Positions 29,480-42,100 of a stretch of DNA of 64,000 nucleotides are shown piece after piece. A program made the position numbers and the translations under genes. The notes under the pieces were generated by a model. It had not been told where the DNA came from. It did no database searches and saw only the letters and a list, made by a program, of their open reading frames with translations. Within the stretch, counting starts at the first letter, position 1. Each line of letters begins with the position of its first letter. Source of the DNA: Pleodorina starrii (taxonomy: Eukaryota; Chlorophyta; Chlorophyceae; Chlamydomonadales; Volvocaceae); NCBI GenBank assembly GCA_030267565.1, contig BRXU01000013.1, forward strand, positions 1,218,001-1,282,000, in the 5' to 3' direction.

Positions 29480-30345
29480 CTAAACCGCCATGACACGCCT
29501 CCGCCGCCCAAGCGACCGTCGGCCCCGCGTCTCAGCCGGGTCATACCAGCCCAGCGTAAAGCACAGGGTGGCCGGGGGCACCCACGTGTCCAGCGTGCCG
29601 GGGGTCGCTCCCGTCGGCATCGGCGGCGTCACCGAAGCACCCGGAGCCGCGGACGCTGACGCCGCTGCCATGGATACCGGAGCCACCCACAGACCGGGCC
29701 TGGACGACCATCGCGATAGCGGCTGCTGTGCCGACGATGATGCGTGCGCCGCGGCGGCACGGGACACAGCCGCGCCCCGCTGGGTGGACGGGTCGACGCT
29801 TGAAGTCGAGGGTGACGACGCGCCTGTGACCGACCAAGGAAGGAGGAGCCACAAAAGCAAGGGAATGTTGGTGCGAGTGACCGTGCGCGGGATCCCGAGT
29901 AAACGCCAGGTGTAGGGTTTTTGCAGCTCTTCCGGGCCGCTCCGGGCCCGGGCGCACCTGAGGCTGAGAGCGCCAGCTTCCGCTCCTGCACCTCAATCCT
30001 CCGCTTCTTGACCTCCTCAGGAAAACAGCGTTGGATAGTTTCGCGAAGCCTCACGCAAACACCTGCGCGCGAGCGAGCTCATAGTTCAGCGAGGCCGTGG
30101 GTCCATGTTCCATGCGCCTTGACAGAGGACAAGATAAGGACGAAAGTCATGAAATTCAAATCCGTACCGAGTTGGTAAGGTATCGGCTCCCGGCATAAGG
30201 GGCAGGCCACGGTGGAGCTCCTCGCTGAAGACGTGCTCCGCCAACGCGTTAGGCAGCTGGAGCAATAGTCGTGTCCGCAAGGGCCGACGACGGGGTCCAG
30301 TAGTAGATTTTGACATATCGCGCACTCATACTCGCTAGCGTCCAT
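29480..30345 (-). CDS. RING-finger protein, probable E3 ubiquitin ligase
   Basis: Three exons: 30345-30168, 30062-29958, 29823-29480, giving 208 aa. The C3HC4 RING starts almost at the N terminus: Cys8, Cys11, Cys23, His25, Cys28, Cys31, Cys48, Cys51. The segment YQLGVCVRLRETIQRCFPEE follows, with a basic helix KKRRIEVQERK. This pattern is common in small plant RING proteins in which a 'LG-x-RLR-x-T-x-FP' segment follows the finger. The last exon is Ala/Ser/Pro-rich and ends in a basic RGRRSLGRRRRVMAV. No second domain identifies a substrate. Ligase activity is inferred from the RING only. The first intron (GTACGG donor) splits the Gly codon after the RING, and the phase supports the model. 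Confidence 0.85.
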
Positions 30346-32257
30346 TTCTTAACCCAGATATTGTGTCAGCACTGGTCGTCGGTTTAGTTGGCAAGCCGTG
30401 CTGACGCTGCGCGAGCAACCGCGTTATTTTTTACGCATCTGGGGAATCGACGTTTACCTGCACCTGTAACTGGGATATCAAAGGCCGACGTCATCGCAAG
30501 CGCTTTGGCAGTTACGTACGACGTGTGGATCCTTTTCCGTGAATAACCTCACCGTCGAACCATGCAAAAGTATTGGTGCTGTCCACATGAGTGGTAAAGA
30601 TAGAGTGATTTGGACGTTGTCACGCTGTAGAGCCGTTTCCGTGAACGAAGGTTGTACTGATAAACCCTTGCATGCGCGCAATTGCTTTGCGCTTAGCGTA
30701 ATGTAAGTTTTGACGCGTTTGCCGAGTCCATGACAAAGTGATTGCAACCTGACTGCTCTTGACACTTTTGGACAGTAACCGTAACATCCGGCCCTCTTCC
30801 CCCGGAGGGCTCTGTCAAGGGAAGGATGTTTGTGGCCTTTTCACTTAACATGCACGTTGCTTATTTCGTCCATTGCGCCCACCATGGTTTCGCGTGCCCG
30901 GGCACCAGCTTCACGACGGATCCCACTGTACGGTGTGCTGACAGGCCGGATGGCCGGTCCTCCAGCAGTCATCCGCCGGTCTGCGGCACTGCAGGGCATG
31001 TGCTGGTCCAGGCATTGCACAAGCTCCTTTCTCTCCACGGTTGTGTTCACAGTGCGAGCTTAACTTACTTTGTCGCATCCTTTCCCGGTTCGTGGTGGAT
31101 TAGGGTTTGCTTGGGAGGGTGCAGGGTGGGCTTAGGTGACAGAAGCTCCTTTGGCCTGGACAACTCAGCGAAGGCATCACAATGTGTCGCCAATCTGGCG
31201 CAAGATCCTTATGTAAATTGTGCAGTAGGCGTTTGGCAGTGCATCGACAGGCCATGGACCCTCCGCATGCTTGATACGCCTCAGCATGGTCTGCGTGCTG
31301 CGATGGCGCAAGTTATGCTGTGCGAGCAGACCCCTTCCAGGCATAATGTATTTGACGCTGGAATGACGTAAAGATATACAGCATTTGGGGCGGCGAACAA
31401 GACGCCAAGCGAAGTTGGCACCTGCCGCACTGTCCCGCACACTACCCGAGCGAGTTCCGCAAGTGAAACTTCATCTTTCATATTTAAGCCTTGCTGAAGA
31501 TAGAGAGGAGACTTAGTGTCTGGTAGCGATGTCGATGAGTGTCGAAAACTCAGAAATGAGGCCGACATGTGTACGGATCTACGGCAACTAGTCAGTTGTC
31601 GCCCTTGTTGATCACTTGGCGCAGCTTCGTAGTGTGCTGGTGTACATGCATTGTCCTGTCTAGCGCCCTATGCTTCCCATTTTCTTCAATCGCGTCAACG
31701 TGAAACGTCTGCAAGTCACGTCCTGAAGCGCAGTACCACATCCTGGTGGTCAAGGCCCCATGTCCTTATGATAAAGTTATTCCTTGCTCAACAGGCCTTA
31801 ATTGCCAACTGAATCCCTAAGCTGTTTGTTGGCCCCAAACTCCCATTTTGGCTTGAAATTGAGCATGTTGATAATGGCTAAAATAGAGTAGCGTCACCTC
31901 AGGGTTAACCTTTGGCTGAGAGGCGTCCATTCGCTGTTTCCAGGTGAGTTTGAAGGGGGAAGTTCGCGAGGAAACCTTTTATTCTTGACCGTGCTTCTGC
32001 CACACATTGCATGAACGAGCAATAATGTGCTTGAAGATGGGAAGCGATGCTTGCAGTGTCGTCGCATATTTTTCAGCCATGGGTGGCATTTGCTGTCTGC
32101 TGTTGGAGAGGATCGTGATACTCCTGTATGTCCTGTTTCTCTGTGTGTGTGGTGCTCAGGAGGAACCTCGCCCTCGAGCGCCCTGGTGGTGTTGTCCAAG
32201 GGCCGGCTTTGTGACTGAGTTGGCCAGCCCTATCGCAGCACGCGCAATGCAACCGCT
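30346..32257. other. Intergenic region between divergent RING and EPL genes
   Basis: 1.9 kb, relatively AT-rich compared with neighbouring exons. It separates two start codons on opposite strands and so should hold both promoters and 5' UTRs. Open frames here (for example around 30826-31371) lack recognisable motifs and splice partners. Confidence 0.55.
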
Positions 32258-35200
32258 ATGATGAGTCGTACTATTCGGCCTAGGCCCTTGTCATATAGCG
32301 AGCGCATTCCAGTTATCTTCTTAAACCGGCCGAAGGAGGGCGAAGACGACGACAGGCCGCCGATAGACCCGGCCCTTGAGCAATTTCTCCGAAATTGCGA
32401 GGAGGAGCGGGAGCAGCAAGGGCTTCTTAGCGGCTTGGAGACCAGCAGAAGACGGAGGGTACGGTACCAGTGTGTTTGCCCCACGGCATGCGATCAACGA
32501 CACGCCGTTCCACCGGCATCAGACACACCACAGCATATTACCTTTGCGGGCTATCCAAACAAGGTCTGCTAAGAAGAGGCTTAATGCCTTCACGGGTATC
32601 AACAACCCAGGGTTGCGACCCCACGCTTGTACGCCACTGGCACCGCTCCGCGGCATCCTGCTCGCTCCACTTGGCAAGCGCTCTCTGTAGGACCGCATGG
32701 CGCGCCCTGTGGCACACCGGCTGAGCCGCCTTGACGGCATACTTGCCACTCTCTGGCCGCAGAAGAACCGCCATCTCCGCAATGCCCAGCAGCAACAACA
32801 GCAGCAGCCCCAGATCAAGGCGGAGGGCGTAGCGGACGGCTCGGCGGCGGGGCCGGGGCCCAGCGGCTCGGCCCCGTGTCGCGACAGTGGCGAGAGTAAG
32901 GACCCACATCACGGACGACAGCAGCAACAGCAGCCGCCCGCGGCCGGCGGTGCTACCGATGCCAGAGCAGAGGCCGGTGATACTGCAGCCGCAGCCTCTG
33001 CCATAGCTGTGCCCACGTGTCGGGAAATTGCGGACTATGCCTGCAACGAGGAGGCCATGGCCCGCGCCGATGCCCGCAAGGCGGCGGCTGAGGCGGCGGC
33101 GCCCAGTGTGCCGCTGGTGAGGATCCTGCCGGACGTGTCGCCGTGTCTGGCGTCCCAGAGCAGCCTGGGGCTGGACGCAGCCGCCGCCTACATCATCTAC
33201 CAGGACCTGTTGCGCGACCTGCGGGTAGAACCGGCGCTGCTTCAGTACGACATGGATGACGAGGACGAGCGGACGCTGGCGGCCATGAACGCGCCAAAGG
33301 TGGGTGCTGCATGGCCGTAGTGCGGAGACGGCTGAGTGCGGGAGGGGCGGGGAGCAGAATGCAGAAAGGGATGCCAAGCGGGGGCCATTAACCCAACGCC
33401 CGTTGGGCGGTGGCCAACCAAGGATCTCCCAACTACAGCGGGTCGTCCCGGCCAGCTCCTTTTCATGCCATTGTTGGGCCTGGCGGCATGCAGGCTCCAC
33501 CGCCCAAGCAGTCGGGTGCCTCCCGCACGCCGCCGACGACGCGCGCTTCTACGGCGGCCGTCGCGGCGGCCGCTGCGGCAGTGCCGGACGAGGACGGCTT
33601 CGAGGCGCTGATTGGCGCTCTGGAGAGGGCGCACTTTGCGGCGCTGCAGCAGCAGAAGGAGCTCTGGCAGGCAGAGGGTGGGTGTAGGGCTTTAATGCAT
33701 CGGGTTTGGGCCTTGCATTTGTTTCCGTCTTGAACCAGTATGCCAAACAGCGAACCAACTGGACCCGGTCGCACTTAGGCGGGTCCCATGGGCCGAACCC
33801 CTTACCCACGGGAAAGGTAAAGGGGAGAGGGTGAAGGCCCGTGCTGTGCGACAGGCCCGTGCGGTTGGGCCGTGAGGCCCTTTGCGGCCATCTCGTCGCA
33901 AGACCTCGTATGGGGACCCTCACCGTAAATAAAACATGCATCCTTAACCCGCAAACCCCTTCTCCCCCATGCGACGGACGCTTCGCAGTGAAAGCAGGGA
34001 AGGTGCCCAAGCTGCCGGCGACGGAGGTGGTCTTGCCCTGGGAGGCCGCGGTGGCAGCGGTTAAGCAGCATCAGCCGAAACTGCCAAAGCTGTCGCGCGT
34101 GCTCTACAATCACTGGCTTAAGCGGCGAAAGCAGGTAAGGCGCTTCGTGGTACTGGGAGGAGGTACGGCGACAGGAGGACGGATGTTTGGGCTCAAACTC
34201 GTACTGGTGCATGCTCCTCGTAACAGGCGGCACGCCACCGCCACGACGCTCTTGCCAGCCGCCGGTTACGCAAGGATGGATGAAAAGCGCTGTATGCTGG
34301 CGTTCGCTTGCAGCTCACACGCAAACTGCGATGTGCTTCTCCTTCTGTCGCCCTCCCGCAGCTGGATGGCGGCCCGCTGCTGGGGTACCTGTGGTACCAG
34401 CAGCCGTGGAAGGCCATCTGCTTCCAGGACCGGGAGCCTGGCCACGAGGGCGAGCAGGGCGACATGCCCTTTGAGGCCGCCGAGACAAAAAACAGCACAC
34501 GGGGCGGCTGGAACCGCATCCGCATCGACAAGAAGGAGGTGTACGAGCGGCTGATGGAGGCCCGCGAAGAGTTTGAGGTGCGACTGGCTGGCTGGGGGGC
34601 GCTGACTGGCTGAGCTACGGACTTCCCCGTCTGCGCGATACTTCAGCAGCAGTAGATGTGCTGCTGTTTTGTATTGGGCTGTCCTCCCCTCATGTCCGGG
34701 TCGGTTGGGTGAAGGGGGCAGCTGTCGAATCCAGATGTGGCTTGTTCGCAGCATTGTGTTCCGCAAGCCTGGTAAACTCGTGCTCGTCACCGCCGTCGCG
34801 CGCCGCATGCCGGCGTGACCCTCCCGCGGACCCCCCCGCAGCTGCTGCGCACGACGGCGGACCAGATCCGGAAGCGCGAGCGGCTCAAGAAGCACCTGGT
34901 GAAGCTGTACCGGGCGGAGATGGCGGCCAAGGTGCGGGTGGGGGCGGAACTCGGGCACTGAGGGAAGGAGGGTTATTAGGAGAGATTGCGGATACAATGT
35001 TGGACTTGCCTGGCATCCGGAAAGGGAGAGGGCGCCATCCACCACCGGCGTCAGGCGCGATGCTGTGGGTTGCCGTCGAGTGAGCCGTGATGCGCTGCCT
35101 GTTGGTGCAAAATGGGGATGGGCGCGGCGTACTAGGCCACTCGCCCTCGCGCGGGCCCGCACACGTCATGCCACGCTTGCACAAGTGCACTGTCCCCGCC

Positions 35201-37807
35201 ATCTGGTTGCTAAACCAGTTCCTTACCCTGTTCGCATCTGCAGCTGGGTTTGAACCTGCACAGCAAGCACGCTGCTGGCGCAGCAGCTGCAGCCGCGGGA
35301 GGCGCAACTGCGGCCGGGGCAGGCGGTGCCGCAGGCGGTGGGGGTGGAGCGCTGGCCAGCGGTGCTGCCGCGCCGAAAGCGCCAGAATCAGCGGCAGGTG
35401 CTGGGGCTCCGGTGGCAGGAGGAGCAGCGGCTGCTGCGGCAACGGTTGGCGATGATGTTGATGCCGGGTCGCAGCCCGCCAAGCGCCGCAGGGTCGCAGC
35501 CGACGCGGTACCGCCGCGAAAAGCCGGTAAGAGGGTCGCCGCGGCGGCGGCAGTGGCGGCGGCACCGGTGGACGAGCCAGCGGCAGCAGGCGCCGTGCAG
35601 TCGTCGAAGCCGCGACAGGCAGCGGGGCAGCCCACGGGTCCTGCGGCGACAGCGGGTGCGGCGCGCAATGCACGGGCAGGGAAAGCGGTGGGCGACGCCG
35701 CGAAGGCGGCCGTGCCGGCGCCGCCCAAGCCGCCAGCCCCATCCTCTCCTTCGCCCACGTCCACTTCCACTTCGTCAGCCTCCTCGGACTCCTCCGGTTT
35801 GTCAAGCTCATCGGGTTCGGGTTCTGAAAGCGGCTCAGATTCGGATTCGGAAGCGCAGGCAGCTGGAGCCGCGGTCGCAGGCAGTGGCCGGAGGCCTACT
35901 TCAGCTGCGGCTCATGCCGGGCCCCCTGGGAGGCGGCAGAGCAAAGCGGTCAAGCCACCTAAGGCTGGGGGGCGGGGCTCAGCGCCGGTGGCGGAATCGG
36001 ACGGAGGCGGGTCGGACGGAGGCCGGTCGGACGAAAGCGACGGTAACCGATCGCCTTCGTCGTCGTCATCACCGTCGTCGTCATCGCTGTCTTCCGACGG
36101 TGGAGGCGGCAAGGCGGAGAGCTCAGAAGCCGGGCCGTCTTCGGGCAGCACCAGCGGCAGCGGCAGCAGCGGTGCGGACAGCGATGGGGCTGCAGACGAG
36201 TCGCCCGCAGGTTCATCTTCAGATTCCGGAGCGGCTGACGAGGAGTCGGAGTCGAAGGAAGGGGCCTCAGAAGCAGACTGTGATGACCTGGAGGAGAACC
36301 TGGACCCCGGGGACGCCGCAGTTTGCAATGGTGAGCGTTAAGAAGGTCAGGGAGGGCGACTCGACAGGTAACAGAAGGTCACGTGTCAGGGAGGCGACAC
36401 CGATGGGAGCGCTACGCTGCTTGGGCGGTAGCAGCAACCTCTGGCAGGGCGGAAAGGGGCTCGGCTTCGGTTTCGGTCTCATGCCCTTTTTGCGCCGAGG
36501 GAGGCCAATGCGTTGGACAATGCCCCTTGCCCGTCTCTTACCCTTGTGCGTGCCCCTTTGTCCGTCTGTCGCCCGCGCGCACAGATGCCCGCCGCAGCCA
36601 GCAGGACACGCGGCACAACCGCAGCGGCAGCCGAAGCCGAGCGCGCAGCGTCGGCGGCGGCAAGACGCGCATGGTCGCCACAGGCGACGCAGATGAACTC
36701 AACAAATCGAGGGGTCATGGCGTTCGCGCACGTCAACCGAAGCAGCAGCAGCAGCTAGCCAGGGGCCGCGCGAGGGCGCGCTCACGGTCCGCTTCCCGGG
36801 CCGCTACCGCGCCCTCGTCCTCACCGGTCCGCTCTCCCAGCCGCTCGCCCCCGCAGTCGTCATCGACGACGCGGTCATCCTCGCCGACCCGGTCAGGCCG
36901 CGATCGCCGCGACGCCACCTCGTCCTCTTCACCCGAGCCGTCGCGCTCTCCATCAGGCTCGCCGCCGCCGCCGCGGAAGCAGCAGTGCCGGCGCGGATCC
37001 ATGCCGGCCGCCGGCGCTGTGGCCGGCAAGCAACGCCGCCATCGACGGTTGACCATTGCTGGTGATAACGTCCGGCAAGTAGGGCGCCAGAAGGTGCGGT
37101 TTTCATCGCCGGGGATCGCAGTGCAGGCCGCGGGTGGCGGCGCCGGTGGGCTCAAGTCGGCGCGCTTGAACCGCGAGTTGCTGTCTCTGCTCAAGATGCA
37201 GCGCGGCGGTGATCGGATAGCATCGGAGCTTGCACGCGCCGCTGCCGGCCAGAGCGTTGCTGCGGCACCGCAGCCAGAGGGGAACGCGGCGGACAAGCCG
37301 CACCGCGCAGACGCGGCAAGGGACAAGGCCGGGCCAGCGGCGGGTCCAGCGACGCACATGAAAGCGCAGCCGCGGGACAAACATGCACGGCAGGGGCTTG
37401 CGGAGGCAGCGGCGGGTCCGGCATCCGAGAGCGCAGCGCGGAAGGCTCGAACCAGCACCGGTGGCGGAGCCAGTGCTGCCCCGCCGCGATCGCCGCTGAC
37501 CGGCAGCAAGCGGCCGCTGGAAGCGACCCACGGGACTGCAGCCGGGACTACCGCGACCGGAACCGGGGACTCTGCTAGCCCCGCCCACAAGAAGACCAGG
37601 ATCGGCTGGCGGAAGGAGCTCGCAGCGCTGCTCGGCAGGCCTTTCGCCGCCACGTCGCGGTTCCTGTTGCAGCGGAAACAGCAGCAGCCCCGGGCAGCGG
37701 AGGCCGCCGCGGGGCCTGGGGAGCCCGTCAAGGCACGCGACGGCGACGCCCGTGGGTCTGCGCGGCGGACGTCCATGCTGAGGGAGCGGAACGGCACGGC
37801 CACGTAG
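32258..37807 (+). CDS. EPL1: Enhancer of polycomb-like protein (NuA4/TIP60 complex subunit)
   Basis: Eight exons: 32258-32458, 32763-33299, 33494-33677, 33998-34134, 34362-34577, 34842-34931, 35244-36330, 36585-37807. All phases agree, 1224 aa. The start MMSRTIRPRPLSYSERIPV matches the plant EPL pattern of a basic SxRxRPL head followed by an acidic stretch. LLQYDMDDEDERTLAAMN is the YDxDxEDE core. DGFEALIGALERAHFAALQQ and LSRVLYNHWLKRRKQ match the conserved helix and the 'YxxW-x-KRK' motif. IRKRERLKKHLVKLYRAEM is a basic helix near the end of the EPC-A region. EPL tethers the acetyltransferase module to nucleosomes in the nucleus. From residue 455 the protein is Ala/Gly, then Ser/Asp, then Arg/Ser-rich (SRSRARS, RSPSRSPPQS), far longer than usual. 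Reading through the donor at 36331 gives a stop at 36339-36341 and a shorter 820-aa form. Confidence 0.85.
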
Positions 37808-39105
37808 CGGTCAAGTGGGTTCGCGGCAGCGGCGGTGCGCGAGCTCCGCTCTCACCGACCGCATCGTTTGCACTTCTAGGCCCTAGCCTGGGTGCATGGC
37901 TACGACCCGCTGTCATGTGCAGATGTGCTGCAGGGCGCCCGCTGCGGGGCGAAGTGCCGGACCTCATCGCACTCCGAAAACACATGCGGGTATAAGCAGC
38001 TGCCCTGGAGGCGATGGTTGCCGTCATAGTAATATTATGTCATTGGATAAGTCGGGGAATATAGCCAATGGAAGGCGTGGCGGCGGTTGCCGTGCCTTTA
38101 TTCGTTTGTCGGTTGGCTGAGCAATCGTTCCTTTTCAACTGCTGTTCATCGGCACTGGACCTGGGTCTTAGCTTCACTGTGTCACGACCGGGGACAGACC
38201 GGGTGCGCCGTACTGTGCCACACGCACGTTGCCTGCGTTCAGGGGCCGTTGCGCTCGTAGCAGTAATGCCCCCATGGCAGGCTCTCACGTTCTTGGAGCA
38301 GCCATTTTATATGGCCGCTTGCGATGCCGAGCTCTTTGTTAAAGGAAAAGCTTCAGACGGGGAGCCGTCGTTTGTATCATTGAATTGGACCGGAAATCGG
38401 TTAGTGCTTGCGCAGCGGTCAGGGGCTGGAGACCCTTCAAACTGTGGGCGGGCGCCTTACCGCATGCGCGTGCGCTATCACGGACCCTCTTGTCGCATTC
38501 ATGGGTCGTGCGCTGAGCTGTACTACGGGGTGGGACGGCTCTGCTCTGCCGGCGTCGGTCTGGTGTGCATCCAGCTCGAATGGCCGCCGGTATGCACCGT
38601 AGAGCACAGGGGATCAAAGCGAACGGGAGAAGGCACTGCAGCTGCGGACGGGAGGCCGAACTGCTTCGCGCGCATGAACGACAGTAAGAACTATGGCGCT
38701 CTGCAAGCCTTTTGGAGCGGCCCCGTTGCGCGCCGGGTGAATACTCACCCGGCCTGCTCCCAACTTTCTGGCAATGTCTGCCTTGATCTTGCTGTGACGT
38801 GCACCGTTTCGGCACCGCAACCCTCCGCAACGGCCAGCCCGCCACAACAATGACGCCACCCTTCGTAAAGCGCCCGACAGCAGTCCGCGGCAAGGCAGGG
38901 CTACTGCAACCCACCCACAAAAACATCCTCTCCTAGGGAACCTAAAACTGCAGCAATCACCCCGAAGTGGATTGGCTCCCGGCTACCAGGGCCCCCCACC
39001 CGCGCTGCATCAATTCCGCTTAGAAGCCAGGCGAGGCACGGGGCGCTGTGGACGAGGCACCGCAACTTGCACCCATCGCGTCATCGGACAAGCTTTTCGT
39101 TTGCC
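37808..39105. other. Intergenic region between convergent EPL and giant uncharacterised gene
   Basis: 1.3 kb expected to hold both 3' UTRs. I found no TGTAA motif close to either stop and no gene. The long + frame at 38068-38853 has no recognisable domain. Confidence 0.45.
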
Positions 39106-42100
39106 TCATCTTGTTCCTGTACCAATCCTTTGCCGCACTAACAACTGCGCTACCGCAGCAACTTCCGCACCTATCATTTCCTTTTCCTCCTCAGACGGCC
39201 GCCGACCCTCCCGCAACAACCGCCCCAGAGCCCCCAAAAGCTTCGGCAGCGGCATCGGCCCGTCCCGCCCAAACAGCGCCTCGATAGCGGTCAACTCCAG
39301 GGGCGGCGGCGACGTCGTCGATAATCCCGTCGGTCTTATCGATTCGGTGCACGGGTCGGTGTGTTGTCCACGGCCGCCATCGGCGGAGGCTGCGGCACCG
39401 TCGTTTGCGCCGCCGGTGGCACAGCCGCCATCTTCTGCGTGAGCACAGCTGTGTAACAAGCAGTCCTCTGCGATGCACTCAGCGCCACGTCCGGTGGAGC
39501 TTGCCCCAAACGCCTGCCGGGTTTCGCACGGCATGGCCCGGATCATGCAAGACAGCAATGTCGCCACACAAGCCAGAGCCTGTAGCTCCCACGCCGGTGG
39601 GGGCGGTGTCGCCGCAGCTGCCGCCGAGTCCGCCCCCTGCGACGGATCCGCGGCCCCCGAAGCGCTGCTGCGTCCTGCCGGTTCCGCCGCCGCCGCAATC
39701 ACACTGCCACAATGCCGCCGAGCCTCCTCACCCCCACCCCCGTTATCTGCCGGGGCCGCCGCCACCGCCCCACGCCTCTCCTGCTGCCCCCCTGCCCCCT
39801 GCGGTGAACTTTGGCCGTGCCGCTCCTGCTCTAGCTGCTGCTGTTGCTCGTACAGCCGCGCCTGCTCTCGCTCCCGCTCAGAAACGCGAACCCGGAATGC
39901 GTGCTGCTGTGACAGCCGGCGTGTCACCAAGCCCAAAAAGGACCACACGTCCATTTCTGAGAGCAGCTGCCGGCGCCAGCCGTGCGCCAGCTGAGTCAAG
40001 GCGGGGAGCAGCGCTTCAAGGCCATAATGGGGCGGCCTTGCACCGCCCGGCCCACCGGCCCGGCTCGCGCCGCAGTACGAGCTAAAAGCTACAAAGGCAG
40101 CCGCCTGGTGTTGCCGGGTCGCCGCCGCTCGCGGCTGCGTCGCGGAGTCGGGCGAGGCGCCGGCCGACTGTGCGGCGGCAGCGGAGTCAGCGGCAGCAGC
40201 GCTGCCCGCCGCCGCCCCGGAGTCCATGCTTGCCGCAGCGGCTGGCCTCGGCCCCGGCTGCAGCCCCGGAACGAGTGCGGCGGCAGTTGTGACTGTGGCG
40301 TCAGCAGCAACAGCAGCGGCTGGGGCGGCGGCAGGCTGCCCCCCCGCGGCTGCCGTCGAAGCCGCGGCCGCGGCAAGCGCGCGTCGCACTCTATCAACTT
40401 CGGGGAGGGACATATCCGCCATGCACACGAGCAAATGCGAGGCCGCGACAAAGAACAGCTCGCCGGGTGCCCAGCCGCCGTCAGGCGCCGCCGCCGCTGT
40501 CGCCGCCAAACCGTCACCACCGCCGCTATTGCCACTTGTCGGCGCATTGGCGCCCTGAAGGCCGGAGCTGTCTCGCGCAACGGCCTCTGCCGCTGGCAGC
40601 GACTCCCTGCCCTCCAAAGTTGCTGCATCGTACGGCAGAAGGGTGATGGCTTGCGCAAGGGGCGGCACCAAGCGCTCCACGATGTGCAGCACCGAGTCGC
40701 ACAATCGGAGCCGAGCCGCGTGACTGGCGGCTGGGCTCTGACTCGCCCATAATGCGGCGGGCTCGGCGGGGGCAGACGGCGGAGCCGGGGCGGAGGAGCT
40801 CAAGCCGGCGGCGGCGGTGTCACTTGGATTTGCGGTACCATTCTCGCCGGCACCGTCACCACGGCAGCTCGTAAGGCCCTCACCGTCCCTGACGGGGTGT
40901 TGATGGCCCCTGCAGCCCACCGGAGGCCCGTCTTGGCTGGCGTCACCATCGCCTGCCCCGGATCCACGCGTGGGACTGACTGGCTGAACCCCATCCGGTA
41001 CCCCCGCCTGCTCCTGCCGCTGCTCTTGCTGCTGCTCTTGTTCCTGCTGCTGCTCCTGTTGCTTCTCTTCACGCTGCTCTTGCTGCTGCGCTGGCAATTC
41101 GGGCAGCGGAGGAAACAGCGGCTCGGCGCCGTGCGGCCCACCGCTGTCGCTGCCGTCTGCGGCGCCGGCGCCGCCGTCCTCCGCCCCGCCCGCGCCATGA
41201 ATGTCCTCCAGCCACCGCACGGCCGTCAGCTTCGCGAGCCGCGTGCCCACCGTCACCGCGGCCTCCAGACACTGCACCTCCCACAGTGCCCCGTCCCCGC
41301 GCTGCCCCGCCGCCACCGCCGCCCGTGTGGCAGCCGTGCTGCTGAGCAGCAGCTCCCGGGCGGCCTCCACCAGGCAGGTGACCTCGCCGGGATCGGCCGC
41401 GTGCAGCAGCAGCTGACCCCACACACAGCCCCACGCCAGCGGCTTCGGAACCGCCTTGCACGCCAGGGAGGGCCACCGCTGCGCCATCGGCAGCCAATGC
41501 GACATGGGGGCAGCTGGCACGAGGGCGGCAGCAGCAGTGGTTGGTGCGGAGGCAGGGAACGCCACGGGAGCTGCTACGGGGGCCGCGGAGGCTGCAGAGG
41601 CATCCGCGCTCGCACTAGACCGGCAGCGGGGCGGCGGTTGCGGCGGCGGCCGGCGCGGCCCTGCGGCCGCCGCCCCCGCCGCTGCCAGCAGCATCCGGTG
41701 TACGGCACGGAGCCAGCCGGCGCTGAGGGCTGCCGCCACGTCGGCGCTGGGGCACAGGGGGAGGATGTCGTACGGGGATCGGAGGGCAGCCGTGGCGGGG
41801 ACCGTTGACGCCGTTGCCGCCGCCGCCGCCGTGGCGACGGTCCCGATAGCGCCTTGGCCTCCTCCTCCGCCTGCTGCTGTCGCCCCTGGCTCTGCCGCTT
41901 CCGGTGTTGCGGCTATTGGGTGGGGAATGGCGGGCAAGGGAAGAGCGGGGGAGGGAGGAACGGATGGGACCTTAAATGGCGGGGCAGGCAAGAACGGATG
42001 AGAACGTGCGGCACTAGCCGTGTTAAGCCCGGTAAAGTTCCTGCTTAGAGCACTGAGGCGCGGAGGGGTCCTTCAGGACGCGCCACAAAAGGGCGCGCGC

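Noticed and set aside
35326..36696. A 456-codon Arg-rich frame overlapping the EPL gene
   Set aside because: Shadow of the Ala/Gly/Ser-rich EPL exon in another frame of GC-rich DNA.
36383..37807. Last EPL exon as an independent SR-rich gene
   Set aside because: The splice phase joins it perfectly to the preceding exon, and no promoter or conserved start precedes it; kept as part of EPL, with a finding on alternative splicing.
39106..41991. The 2.8-kb frame as a gene separate from 42327-46263
   Set aside because: No early ATG, and a phase-compatible donor and acceptor link it to the upstream frame. Still the weakest point of that model.
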